Shown piece by piece: positions 35,787-44,900 of a stretch of DNA of 64,000 nucleotides (within the stretch, counting starts at the first letter, position 1; every line of letters begins with the position of its first letter). The notes under the pieces were generated by a model. The model did not search any database. It was given only the letters and a program-made list of their open reading frames with translations, and was not told the DNA's origin. The stretch covers positions 716,057 to 780,056 of the forward strand of contig NZ_LR733520.1 of the NCBI RefSeq assembly GCF_902506145.1, written 5' to 3'. The position numbers and the translations under genes were made by a program. The stretch is from Burkholderia sp. 8Y. Lineage in GTDB: Bacteria > Pseudomonadota > Gammaproteobacteria > Burkholderiales > Burkholderiaceae.

Positions 35787-37694
35787 TTATTCGCTGATCC
35801 CGACCGCAGGCTCCGCGCCGGCCGGCTCGCTGTCCGCGCGAGACGGTTGGCCTGTCGCCTTCGCCATCGCCTGCTCATGGCGCATCAGGTTCATCCCCGT
35901 ATGCACCAGCGCGACATGCGTGAAAGCCTGCGGAAAGTTGCCGACCATGCGCTTCGCGACCGTGTCGTACTCCTCGGCGAGCAGCCCGACATCGTTGGCG
36001 AGACCCACCAGGCGCTCGAACATCGCGTGCGCTTCGTCGATCCGGCCCTGCAATGCCAGGTTGTCCACCAGCCAGAAGCTACAAGCCAGAAACGTGCCTT
36101 CCCCGGGCGGCAGCCCGTCCGCCGTTTCGGTCGTGTGATACCGCTTGACGAATCCATCGTGCGTCAGATTGGTCTCGATCGCATGTACGGTGGCGGTCAC
36201 ACGCGGATCGCTGGGCGGCAGAAAGCCGAGCAGCGGAATCAGAAGCAGGCTCGCATCGAGCGCGTCGCCGCGATAGACCTGCGTGAACGCGTTCAGCGTC
36301 GGATTCCAGCCTTTCTCGCAGACATCCGCGTGAATGCGTGCGCGCATGTCGCGCCAATGGTCGATGGGGCCCGGCAACGTGAACTGTTCCGCCGAACGGA
36401 TGGCCCTGTCATACGCGACCCACGCCATGACCTTCGAGAAGGTGAAATGCTGACGGCCGCCGCGGACTTCCCAGATGCCTTCGTCGGGCTGATCCCAGAT
36501 CGTTTCGAGGTGCTGGAGCATCGTGCACTGGATGGACCATGCGGTTTCATCGCTTTGCAAACCGCCGACGCGGGCGAGATGCAGTGCGTTCATGACTTCG
36601 CCGTACACGTCCAGTTGCAACTGGTCGACCGCGCCGTTGCCCACGCGCACCGGCTGCGAGCCTTCGTAGCCCGGCAGCCAGGGGATTTCGCATTCCGCGA
36701 GCCGCCGCTCGCCCGCAATGCCGTACATGATCTGCACCTGCGACGGCGCGCCGGCCATCGCGCGGCCAAGCCACGCGCGCCAGGCGCGGGCTTCGTCGTA
36801 GTAGCCGCCGCGCATCAGCGCGAGCAGCGTGATGGTGGCGTCGCGCAGCCAGCAGTATCGATAGTCCCAGTTGCGCGCGCCGCCAAGCTGCTCGGGCAGC
36901 GACGTGGTCGGCGCGGCGACGATGCCGCCGGTCGGCTCGTAAGCGAGCGCCTTCAGCGTGATGAGCGAGCGGCGAATCGCGCTCGCCCAGCGGCCCGCAA
37001 GCTGGCTCTTGCCGGACCAGTCGCGCCAATGGTTCTCCGTTCGCGCGAGTTGCGTGTGCGGGTCGTGCGCGGGTGGCAACCGCAGATGCGACTGCGAGTA
37101 GCAAAGCGAGAAGGGCACGCGCTCGCCTTCGCTCACATCGAAAGACGCGGTCGTGCGCATGTTCTCGCCGACGAGTTGCACCGGCGTGCGCAGCACCGCC
37201 AGATCGGGGCCGGCGATCGCGCGGATGCCGCTGTCGTTCGGCAGGCGGCTGACCCACGGCACGACCGATCCATAGTCGAAGCGCAGCACGAGCTCCATCT
37301 TCATCCGCACGACGCCGCGCCGGCCGATGACGATGCGCACCAGTTCCGAGTGACCATTGCGCGACGGCATGAAATCGACGACGGTCACGGCGCCCTGCGG
37401 CGTTTCGAAATCCGTTTCGAGAATCAGCGTGTCGTCGCGATAGCGCCGGCGTACGACCGGCCCTTCGCCGTCCGCCGTCGAAGGCGCGAGCAGCCATCGA
37501 CCGTGCTCGGGCGTGCCGAGCAGAGCGGCGAAGCACGCGCCCGAATCGAAGCGCGGCCAGCAAAGCCAGTCGACGGAGCCGTTGCGGGAAACGAGGGCAG
37601 CGGTGTGGCCATCGCCGATCATGGCGTAGTCTTCAATGAGGGCGGGCATAGATAAGCGTGGTTGTGCTGGCGGCGGACGCGCCGCGGTCGACAT
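35787..37694 (-). CDS. Glycoside hydrolase family 15 protein (glucoamylase/trehalase-like)
   Basis: 635-residue cytosolic enzyme. It has the N-terminal beta-sandwich typical of bacterial GH15 (IEDYAMIGDGHTAALVSRNGSVDWLCWPRFDSGACFAALLG) and the (alpha/alpha)6 barrel with NWDYRYCWLRDATITL and the general-acid segment DEGIWEVRGG, then FLACSFWLVDNLALQGR near the end. Members hydrolyse alpha-glucosidic bonds in trehalose, isomaltose or glucans. The substrate is not defined here. The ATG at 37694 has a GGGAGAG ribosome site; MPALIEDYAM at 37649 is a later alternative. Confidence 0.9.
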   Translation of the reverse strand: MSTAARPPPAQPRLSMPALIEDYAMIGDGHTAALVSRNGSVDWLCWPRFDSGACFAALLGTPEHGRWLLAPSTADGEGPVVRRRYRDDTLILETDFETPQGAVTVVDFMPSRNGHSELVRIVIGRRGVVRMKMELVLRFDYGSVVPWVSRLPNDSGIRAIAGPDLAVLRTPVQLVGENMRTTASFDVSEGERVPFSLCYSQSHLRLPPAHDPHTQLARTENHWRDWSGKSQLAGRWASAIRRSLITLKALAYEPTGGIVAAPTTSLPEQLGGARNWDYRYCWLRDATITLLALMRGGYYDEARAWRAWLGRAMAGAPSQVQIMYGIAGERRLAECEIPWLPGYEGSQPVRVGNGAVDQLQLDVYGEVMNALHLARVGGLQSDETAWSIQCTMLQHLETIWDQPDEGIWEVRGGRQHFTFSKVMAWVAYDRAIRSAEQFTLPGPIDHWRDMRARIHADVCEKGWNPTLNAFTQVYRGDALDASLLLIPLLGFLPPSDPRVTATVHAIETNLTHDGFVKRYHTTETADGLPPGEGTFLACSFWLVDNLALQGRIDEAHAMFERLVGLANDVGLLAEEYDTVAKRMVGNFPQAFTHVALVHTGMNLMRHEQAMAKATGQPSRADSEPAGAEPAVGISE

Positions 37695-38033
37695 GGCGAT
37701 GCTCTCCCGGCGAAGCCGAGCAATCGGGCCATTCCTTGTGGTCGCATTCTGCCAAATTCGTTCGCCGCGAGCAGAAAAGCGGGCGCATGCGCGGCGCGCG
37801 GCGAGTCCCGCGCAATGGAAAACGAACGGCTGCGACAGCACGCCGCGTCCCTTGGCGGAAAAGCACTACCCAAGCGCCGATGAAACCGTTGTAATGAATT
37901 TTGGCTGATGTTTAGAATGGAAGCTAAACGGAGTCGGCCGCACGCTGCTGCGCATTCTGCTCCGTTTCCCTATGTCGGCATCGCGGGGCGGCCGGCACCG
38001 TTCGTTGCTTTGCGTTTCGAGGAACCCATAACC
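37695..38033. other. Divergent intergenic region upstream of the GH15 and 82-aa protein genes
   Basis: 339 nt without a supported gene. It contains a plus-strand promoter-like pair TTGTAA (37889-37894) and TAGAAT (37913-37918), spacer 18, with the dyad GTTTAG-N8-CTAAAC (37910-37929) overlapping the -10, which could be an operator. Confidence 0.4.
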
Positions 38034-38282
38034 ATGCTCAATCCGTCGAAAGCAGACTGCATCGCCATTCTTTCCGCTGCGAGCCGCGTGCGCGACAGCG
38101 ACAGCTTGCTTCCTCTCGATCACAAGGGCCTCGGCCTGTCGCGCAACGCCATGGACACGGCGGCGGCTTTTCTCACCGAACGCGGCTGTTTCAGCCGCTT
38201 CAGCTTCGATATGAGCGGTTTGTCGGTCGGCGCGCTGTCGCTTCAAGGGCGCCTGCGTCTCGATCAGCTTGCAAACGGCTGA
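38034..38282 (+). CDS. Small hypothetical protein
   Basis: 82-residue soluble protein with no signal or membrane segment: MLNPSKADCIAILSAASRV at the start and a C-terminal MSGLSVGALSLQGRLRLDQL. A GAGGAA ribosome site precedes the ATG at 38034; the open frame extends to 37908 but overlaps the promoter dyad. I do not recognise the family. The RGCFSRFSFDMSG stretch looks like the core of a small alpha/beta fold, but no function is proposed. Confidence 0.65.
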   Translation: MLNPSKADCIAILSAASRVRDSDSLLPLDHKGLGLSRNAMDTAAAFLTERGCFSRFSFDMSGLSVGALSLQGRLRLDQLANG

Positions 38283-38414
38283 ACCCTGACGCTCGTCCGC
38301 GCGGTAACAGAGCGCGGTTTTTCACATGCGAACTCACGATGCGCACGTTAGCGGCTACGGCCGCGCGTGCGCTTTTCGCGTTTGGCAAAAGGAACCGGGG
38401 ACGCGCATCCGACG

Positions 38415-38567
38415 TCACAGGTGTGCCGTGCCCATGCCGAACAGCCCGATCAGCCCGATGACGATCAGGTAGATCGCGACGATGAAGTTCAGGAGGCGCG
38501 GCATGATGAGAATGAGGATGCCGGCGATCAACGAGACGAGCGGCCCGAGGCTTACGTGGATGTTCAT
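38415..38567 (-). CDS. DUF3096 family small membrane protein
   Basis: 50-residue protein read from the minus strand: MNIHVSLGPLVSLIAGILIL then a short basic turn (MPRLLNF) and a second helix IVAIYLIVIGLIGLFG. Two-helix hydrophobic proteins of this form belong to DUF3096, a family of unknown role in the inner membrane. An AAGGAA ribosome site precedes the ATG at 38567, and the stop is TGA at 38417-38415. It is too small for ordinary ORF cutoffs. Flanking genes are divergent or unrelated. Confidence 0.8.
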   Translation of the reverse strand: MNIHVSLGPLVSLIAGILILIMPRLLNFIVAIYLIVIGLIGLFGMGTAHL

Positions 38568-38769
38568 CGCATCAGTTCCTTTTGTTGGTTAGAGTTCTGT
38601 GGCTGGACGGTCCCGCGCCGGGTGGGTGCCAGGTGTGGCCGGAGCGGTCGTGCGAGCGGTCCGCAACTTGCTGCCGCACCACGCCGTGCACCACATCCGT
38701 CGCGCGCGGCGCCGTCGCGCGTCGCATTCAGAACACGAAAAAGTCGCAACCAGTCGATGAGGAGGTCTC

Positions 38770-40110
38770 ATGCAACCGAGCCGTTCCCGCGCCGCGATGC
38801 GTGCGCCGTTGCAAGCGCCGCGCCCGCTCCTTCGCGCGTGGCCCATGCGCTTCATCGAGCCGGCGCGCGCCAGGCCCGCGCGCTGGGCCAAACGTGTCGC
38901 GCTGATGCTCTCGCTTGCCGCCGCGCAGTCTTTCGCGCAGACACCCGGCAACGCCACGCCCTCGGCGAGTGCCGCCAGCAGTACCAGCGCAACGAGCGCG
39001 AGCGCGGGCGAAGTCTTCGACTTGCTCATCGGCACCTACACGGGCAGCGGTAAAAGCGAAGGCATCTACGTGTATCGCTTCGATGCCGGCAACGGCGAAC
39101 TCACGCGCATTGCGTCGGCGCAGACGGTGAATCCGTCGTATCTCGTCGTCAGTCGCGATCGCAACTACGTCTACGCGGTGAACGAACTGCCCGGCGACAA
39201 CGGCCCGGCGTCGCAGCGCGGCGGTGTGAGCGCGTTCCGCTTCGATCGCGCGAGCGGACAGCTGAGCTTTCTGAACCGCGTGTCCGCCGACGGCAACGAT
39301 CCCTGCTACCTCGCGATCTCGCCCGACGGGAAGTATCTGCTCACCGCCAACTATTCGGTCGCGGCCAATCCGGGCGGCAGCTTCGCGGTGTTTCCGCTTT
39401 CGGCGGATGGACACGTCGGCACGTCGGTGCTGACCGTGCATCACGAAGGCAGCGGTCCGGTGAAAGGGCGGCAGGACAACTCGCACGTGCATTCGACGGT
39501 CTTCTCGCCGGACGGCCGGTATCTCTTCGCGCAGGATCTGGGCGTCGACAAGGTGTTCGGCTATCGCTACACGCCGGACGGCAGCCGCGGCCTCTTCGGT
39601 CCAACCGAGGCGCGCTACACGCCGATCAAGCCCGGCTCCGGCCCGCGCCACCTGATCTTCGACGCAAGCGGCAAGCACGCCTATCTGACGACCGAACTGA
39701 ACGCTTCCGTGCTCGTCTTTAACTACGCCGACGGCAAGCTCACCGAAACACAGTCCGTGCCGATGACCGCGCCCGGCTTCAAGGGCAAGATCGGCGGCGG
39801 CGCGCTGCATCTGTCGCCGGACGGCCGCTTTCTCTACGCGACGAATCGCGGCGATGTGAACCAGCTCGTCGCGTTCGCCGTCGATCCGGCCAACGGCCAT
39901 CTGAAGCTGCTCAAACGCTATTCGACGCTCGGCAAGACGCCACGCGAATTCGCGATCGACCCGACCGGGCGCTGGCTCGTCGTGGGCAATCAGGACAGCG
40001 ACAGCGCCTACTTCTTCCGCCGCGATCCCGCGACAGGCGAACTCGCCTCCGACCCGAAACAGTTGTCGATCGGCTCGCCGGTCGATTTCAAGTTCGTCTC
40101 GCCTTCGTGA
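38770..40110 (+). CDS. Lactonase family beta-propeller protein (YbhE/6-phosphogluconolactonase type), exported
   Basis: 446-residue seven-bladed propeller with LLIGTYTGSGKSEGIYVYRFDAGNG at the first blade and repeated FSPDGRYLFAQDL / LSPDGRFLYATNRG blade motifs. The family includes cytosolic 6-phosphogluconolactonase, but this one carries an N-terminal hydrophobic segment (ALMLSLAAAQSFAQ, about residues 44-57) that looks like a signal peptide with a long basic leader, so it is probably periplasmic and then not part of the pentose phosphate pathway. A very strong AGGAGG ribosome site supports the ATG at 38770; an internal ATG at 38845 would give a normal-length signal but lacks a ribosome site. 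Confidence 0.82.
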   Translation: MQPSRSRAAMRAPLQAPRPLLRAWPMRFIEPARARPARWAKRVALMLSLAAAQSFAQTPGNATPSASAASSTSATSASAGEVFDLLIGTYTGSGKSEGIYVYRFDAGNGELTRIASAQTVNPSYLVVSRDRNYVYAVNELPGDNGPASQRGGVSAFRFDRASGQLSFLNRVSADGNDPCYLAISPDGKYLLTANYSVAANPGGSFAVFPLSADGHVGTSVLTVHHEGSGPVKGRQDNSHVHSTVFSPDGRYLFAQDLGVDKVFGYRYTPDGSRGLFGPTEARYTPIKPGSGPRHLIFDASGKHAYLTTELNASVLVFNYADGKLTETQSVPMTAPGFKGKIGGGALHLSPDGRFLYATNRGDVNQLVAFAVDPANGHLKLLKRYSTLGKTPREFAIDPTGRWLVVGNQDSDSAYFFRRDPATGELASDPKQLSIGSPVDFKFVSPS

Positions 40111-40193
40111 CGTCGTGACGGAGCGCGCCGCGCGGTCCGGGCCGCGCGGCGCCCCGGCGTCGTACCTTCGCAGCGATACACAGTCCATCGACA

Positions 40194-40772
40194 ATGACAA
40201 AAAAAATGGCGGCCAGGGCGGTCGTGGTTCCGCTGCTGAGCCTGTGCTTCACCGCTCCGTTCGCGGCGCAGGCCGACGAGGGGCAATGTGATTTCAAGCG
40301 GGACTGGATGTCGTCGGCGTGCGAGCGCGTGATGCGCGTCGCGCACGACGGCACCTGGGACATGTACGTCACGGGCTATGGCTGGCACATCGACGGTTAT
40401 CAAAATCGCAGCGAGCTGAATCCGTGGTCCTGGGGCGGCGGCGCGGGCAAGCACTGGACCGACGCGGACGGCAACGAGGACGTGCTGTTCGCGTTCGCCT
40501 TCTCGGACTCGCATCACAATTTCGAGCCGATTGGCGGCTATGCGCGGCAGTGGTTCACGAAGCCGGTGCTGGGCGGCTTGCAGGCCGGCGGCGGCTTCTT
40601 CGCGGGCTTTACCGCGCGCAGCGACGTGGCGCACTATCTGCCGCTGCCGCTCGCGCTGCCGATCGGGTCCATCCGCTACAAGCGCGCTTCGCTCATGGGG
40701 ACATTCATCCCGCGCCTGCCCGGTTTGAACGACGGCGACGTCGCCTTCTTCTGGGGACGCTACGAGTTCTAG
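40194..40772 (+). CDS. pagP: Lipid A palmitoyltransferase PagP
   Basis: 192-residue outer-membrane beta-barrel that transfers palmitate from a phospholipid to lipid A. It has a signal peptide (cleavage probably after AQA), the conserved His65 in GYGWHIDGY, and Asp105-Ser106 in FAFSDSHHNF, matching the catalytic His33, Asp76 and Ser77 of mature E. coli PagP. It ends with an aromatic residue (YEF), as outer-membrane barrels do. In Burkholderia this modification is linked to resistance to antimicrobial peptides, and PhoP-type control is common, but no box was identified here. Confidence 0.93.
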   Translation: MTKKMAARAVVVPLLSLCFTAPFAAQADEGQCDFKRDWMSSACERVMRVAHDGTWDMYVTGYGWHIDGYQNRSELNPWSWGGGAGKHWTDADGNEDVLFAFAFSDSHHNFEPIGGYARQWFTKPVLGGLQAGGGFFAGFTARSDVAHYLPLPLALPIGSIRYKRASLMGTFIPRLPGLNDGDVAFFWGRYEF

Positions 40773-40908
40773 TACGATTGACGGGCGGCTCGCTTCGCGG
40801 GCCGCGTCGTTCATCCGATCGAGAATCGAAAGGTGTCCGATCAATTTGTAAGGCAACAGCAGGGAAGCAATTTTGGATACCACCCGCACCGAGGAACCGG
40901 CCGAGCAC

Positions 40909-41928
40909 ATGAACGCCGGTCACGATCAACCGCCGCCGCCGGGGTTTATCAGCGCGTTCGACTTCGCGGGCGGCGACGCGCTCCGGCTTTCGTGGGACGA
41001 GGCGCGCCGGGCCGTGGCGAACGACGGTTTCACCTGGCTGCATCTTTCGGCCAACGACGACACGGTCGAAAGCTGGCTCGAAGGCGTCACGTCGATGCCC
41101 GATGTCGCGCGCGAATTTCTGAACGGCGAGGACAAGCGGCCGCGCGTGCACATGGGGACGAACTTCGTGTACGGCGTGGTGGCGGACCTCGAACTGGTCG
41201 CGGCCGCGCCCGATGCCGCCTTGCCCGGCGTGCGCGAGGCCAATCGCGCCACGAGCGCGCTGCGCTTCTATGTGGACCGGCACCGTATGATCACCGTGCG
41301 GGCGCGGCCGCTGCAATCGACCGACCGTCTGCGCCACGCCGTGCTCGAAGGCGCGACGTTCCGCGATACCGTCGATCTCTTCGCGGGCCTCATTCGCGCG
41401 CTCAACGAGACGTTCGTCGATCGCATCGACGACATCGGCGACCGCCTCGACGACGTGGAAGAGGGCGTGCTCGAAAACGGCCAGGCGAACTGGCGCGCAC
41501 ATCTGGGCGACGTGCGGCGCAGGCTGGTGGAGGTGAAGCGTTTTATCGACCCGGAGCGCAACGCGCTGACGCAGCTCGTCACGCGCCGTCTGGAATGGGC
41601 CGAGCCGCGTTCCATGGAGGCGCTCGTGCAGGCCATTCAGGTGCTCAATGGCCTGGGCGGCGGGCTGGAAGGGCTCTACGAACGCGCGAAACTTTTGCAA
41701 GACGAAATCGCGGCGCTGCTGTCCGAGGACATCAACCGCAAGCTGCTGTGGCTCGCGATCATGTCGGCGCTGCTGATGCCCGCGACGCTCCTGACCGGCA
41801 TCTTCGGCATGAACGTGGCGGGCTTGCCGGGCACGCACAGTCCGGCGTCGTTCTGGATCGTCATTGGCGTGATGGCGGGGTGCGCCGCCATCACGATCTT
41901 CCTGCTGCGCAAGCTGCGCGTCTGGTGA
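40909..41928 (+). CDS. CorA/ZntB-type divalent metal transporter
   Basis: 339-residue CorA-superfamily protein. A large cytoplasmic N-terminal domain (FISAFDFAGGDALRLSWDEA onward) with a long helix is followed by two C-terminal membrane helices (about residues 275-335), and the pore signature reads GIFGMNVAGLPG, with GMN intact. The sequence is nearer ZntB than CorA by its short loop after GMN. ZntB moves zinc; direction of transport is debated for the family. I use the ATG at 40909; a TTG at 40873 with a good ribosome site would add 12 residues. It converges on ftsK, 9 nt away. Confidence 0.85.
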   Translation: MNAGHDQPPPPGFISAFDFAGGDALRLSWDEARRAVANDGFTWLHLSANDDTVESWLEGVTSMPDVAREFLNGEDKRPRVHMGTNFVYGVVADLELVAAAPDAALPGVREANRATSALRFYVDRHRMITVRARPLQSTDRLRHAVLEGATFRDTVDLFAGLIRALNETFVDRIDDIGDRLDDVEEGVLENGQANWRAHLGDVRRRLVEVKRFIDPERNALTQLVTRRLEWAEPRSMEALVQAIQVLNGLGGGLEGLYERAKLLQDEIAALLSEDINRKLLWLAIMSALLMPATLLTGIFGMNVAGLPGTHSPASFWIVIGVMAGCAAITIFLLRKLRVW

Positions 41929-41937
41929 GCTGAACGC

Positions 41938-44900
41938 TCAGTCCGCCGGGCCGGGCGGCGCGAGCACCTCGCGGTTGCCGTTGCTGCCCATCGGCGAGAC
42001 GAGCCCGGCGGCTTCCATCTGCTCGACGAGACGCGCGGCGCGGTTATAGCCGATGCGCAACTGCCGTTGCACCGACGAAATCGACGCGCGCCGCGTGCGC
42101 ACGACGAACGCGACGGCTTCGTCGTAGAGCGGATCGGCTTCCGCGTCGGGCGCTTCGCCGAACAGATCCTGCGATCCGCCTTCGGGCGTCGGCCCCGACA
42201 GAATGCCTTCTTCGTACTCCGGCTCGCCGAACTGCTTCAGATACTCGACCACGCGATGCACTTCGTCGTCCGCGACGAAGGCGCCGTGCACGCGCTGCGG
42301 ATACCCGGTGCCGGGCGGTAGGAACAGCATGTCGCCCGCGCCGAGCAGCGATTCCGCGCCCATCTGGTCGAGAATCGTGCGCGAATCGATCTTGGACGAC
42401 ACCTGAAACGCCACGCGCGTCGGAATGTTCGCCTTGATGAGGCCGGTGATGACATCCACGGACGGCCGCTGCGTGGCGAGAATCAGGTGAATGCCGGCGG
42501 CGCGCGCCTTTTGCGCGAGCCGCGCGATCAACTGCTCGATCTGCTTGCCGGCCACCATCATCAAATCCGCGAGTTCGTCGATGACGACGACGATCAGCGG
42601 CAGCGTCGAAAGCGGCTCCGGCGCGTCCGGCGTCAGCGAGAACGGGTTCGTCAGCTTCTTGCCCGCGGCTTCCGTGTTGCGCACCTTTTGATTGAAGCCT
42701 TGCAGATTGCGCACGCCCACCGCCGACATCAGGCGATAACGCTTCTCCATTTCGCCGACGCACCAGTTGAGCGCGTTCGACGCCAGCTTCATGTCGGTCA
42801 CGACAGGCGCGAGCAGATGCGGAATGCCCTCGTAGACGGAGAGTTCCAGCATCTTCGGGTCAATCATGATGAGGCGCACGTCCTCGGGCTTCGCTTTGTA
42901 CAGCAGCGAGAGAATCATCGCGTTAATGGCGACGGACTTGCCCGAGCCGGTCGTACCCGCGACGAGCATGTGCGGCGCTTTCGCGAGGTCGGTCACGACC
43001 GGATTGCCGACGATGTCCTTGCCCATCGCGATGGTCAGGTTGGATTTCGACGCGCGGTACACGTCGTCTTCGAGAATCTCGGACAGGCGGATCATCTGCC
43101 GCCGGGCGTTCGGCAGTTCCAGACCCATGCAGGTCTTGCCGGGAATGGTCTCGACCACGCGTATCGACGTGAGGCCGAGCCCGCGCGACAGGTCTTTCAT
43201 CAGCCCGACGATCTGGCTGCCGCGCACGCCGAGCGCCGGTTCCACTTCGAAGCGCGTGATGACCGGACCCGCCGACGCGCCGACCACCGTGACCGGCACC
43301 TTGAACTCCTGCAGGCGCTGCTCGATCAGCTGGCCCGTGTCCGCGAGGCGCTCCTCGGAAACCGGCTCCACTTCGTCGGACGCGGGTTCGAGCAAATCGA
43401 GCGTCGGCAACTCCACCGCCGATGCCTGCGGCGCGTGGAACTCGAACTCGGTCGGCGTGAAGCCGCGTACCGGCTGACGCGGCTCGGGCGCGGCGGCGGG
43501 GCGGGGCGCGTCGATGGATGCGTGCGTGGTCTCGTTGCCGAGCGCGGGCGGCGCTTCCGTCAGGGGCAAGGTCCGCGGCTCGTGGTCGAGCCAGGGCGGT
43601 GTTTCGTCGAAGGACGGCGCGTGCCCGGCTGGCTCCGACAGCGCGCGGGGCAGCGGCGGCGGCAGAATCGGAGCGGCGTCGAACGGATAGTCCGGTCGGT
43701 CAAGTGCGATGTCAGCGGTAGGGGGCGATGGCTGCGCGCTGGCAGTCGTTGGCGCATCGAGCCGCCAGTCGTCTCGCGACGTCTTAAGATGGGACGCGGC
43801 TGCCGGTGAGGCGATGGCTTTCATGCCGGGAAGCGCAGGCTCGGTCGCCGGCGCTTCGTTCATCAACGACGGCGGGGCGTGCGGCTCGCGTTCGACAGTT
43901 GCGCGTGCGTCTGCGGTGACGTTGGTCGAGAACGCTGCCGGCGATTGCACAATTCCCGCGCCGGTTGAAGCCGGAGCTTCGGCCACTGTTTGCGCAGCGG
44001 GCACTACCGCGATCGCCGCGAACGTGGTTGATGCTGGCGTTGCAAACATCGGCGGTTGCGATGGCAGCGCAGGCGAAGGCTCGATCGATGCGCGGTGCGC
44101 GCCACGCGTTGGCGCGGCTGGGACGGCGGCGTTCGCGTTGACGACTTCGTGCGATGCGGTTGCCGGTGCAAATGACGAAGCGACGATGCCTCGGCTCTGT
44201 CCTTCGATGCGGGCCTCGTTAGCAAGCGATGCGTCCGCTTCGGTGACGGTCGGAGCTACGGCTGAAGTTTCGCGCGTGCTCGTTGGCTTCGTTTGCGGCT
44301 CGAGGGCAGACGTTGCGGAGGTGGCCTCGATGTATGGCTGTGCAGCCGTTTCCGCGCGTACTTCGCGTCCAATGTCTGCGCTCGAACTTGAAGTCACCGG
44401 CGCTTCATGCGTCAACGTCCCGGTCTGCGGCGTTTTGAGACTCGTCGCGGGCATCGCGCCTGCCGTCCTTGCTTCGCGTTGAATGCCTGCTTCCGAAGCT
44501 ATATGCGTACCTCGCGAATCTGCTTGCGGCATTTCCGGAGCGGGTGCCGCGGTCGCGTGGGCGGCGGGGACTGCGGGCACGACCGCGCTCTCTTCGCGTT
44601 GAATGCTTGCTTCCGAAGCTACGTGCGTGCCTCGTACATCTGCTTGCGGTCTTTCCAGAGCGGTTGCTGCGGTCGCGTCGGCGGCGGTCACTGCCGGCGC
44701 ACCCGTGCTCTCTTCGCGTTGATTGCCTGCTTCCGAAGCTACATGCGTGCCTTGCGAATCTGCTTGCGGCATTTCCGGAGCGGTTGCTGCGGTCGCGTTC
44801 GCGGCGGCGACTGCGGTCACACCCGTGCTCTCTTCGCGTTGAATACTTGCTTCCGAAGCTACGTGCGTGCCTCGTAAATCTGCTTGCGGCATTTCCGAAG

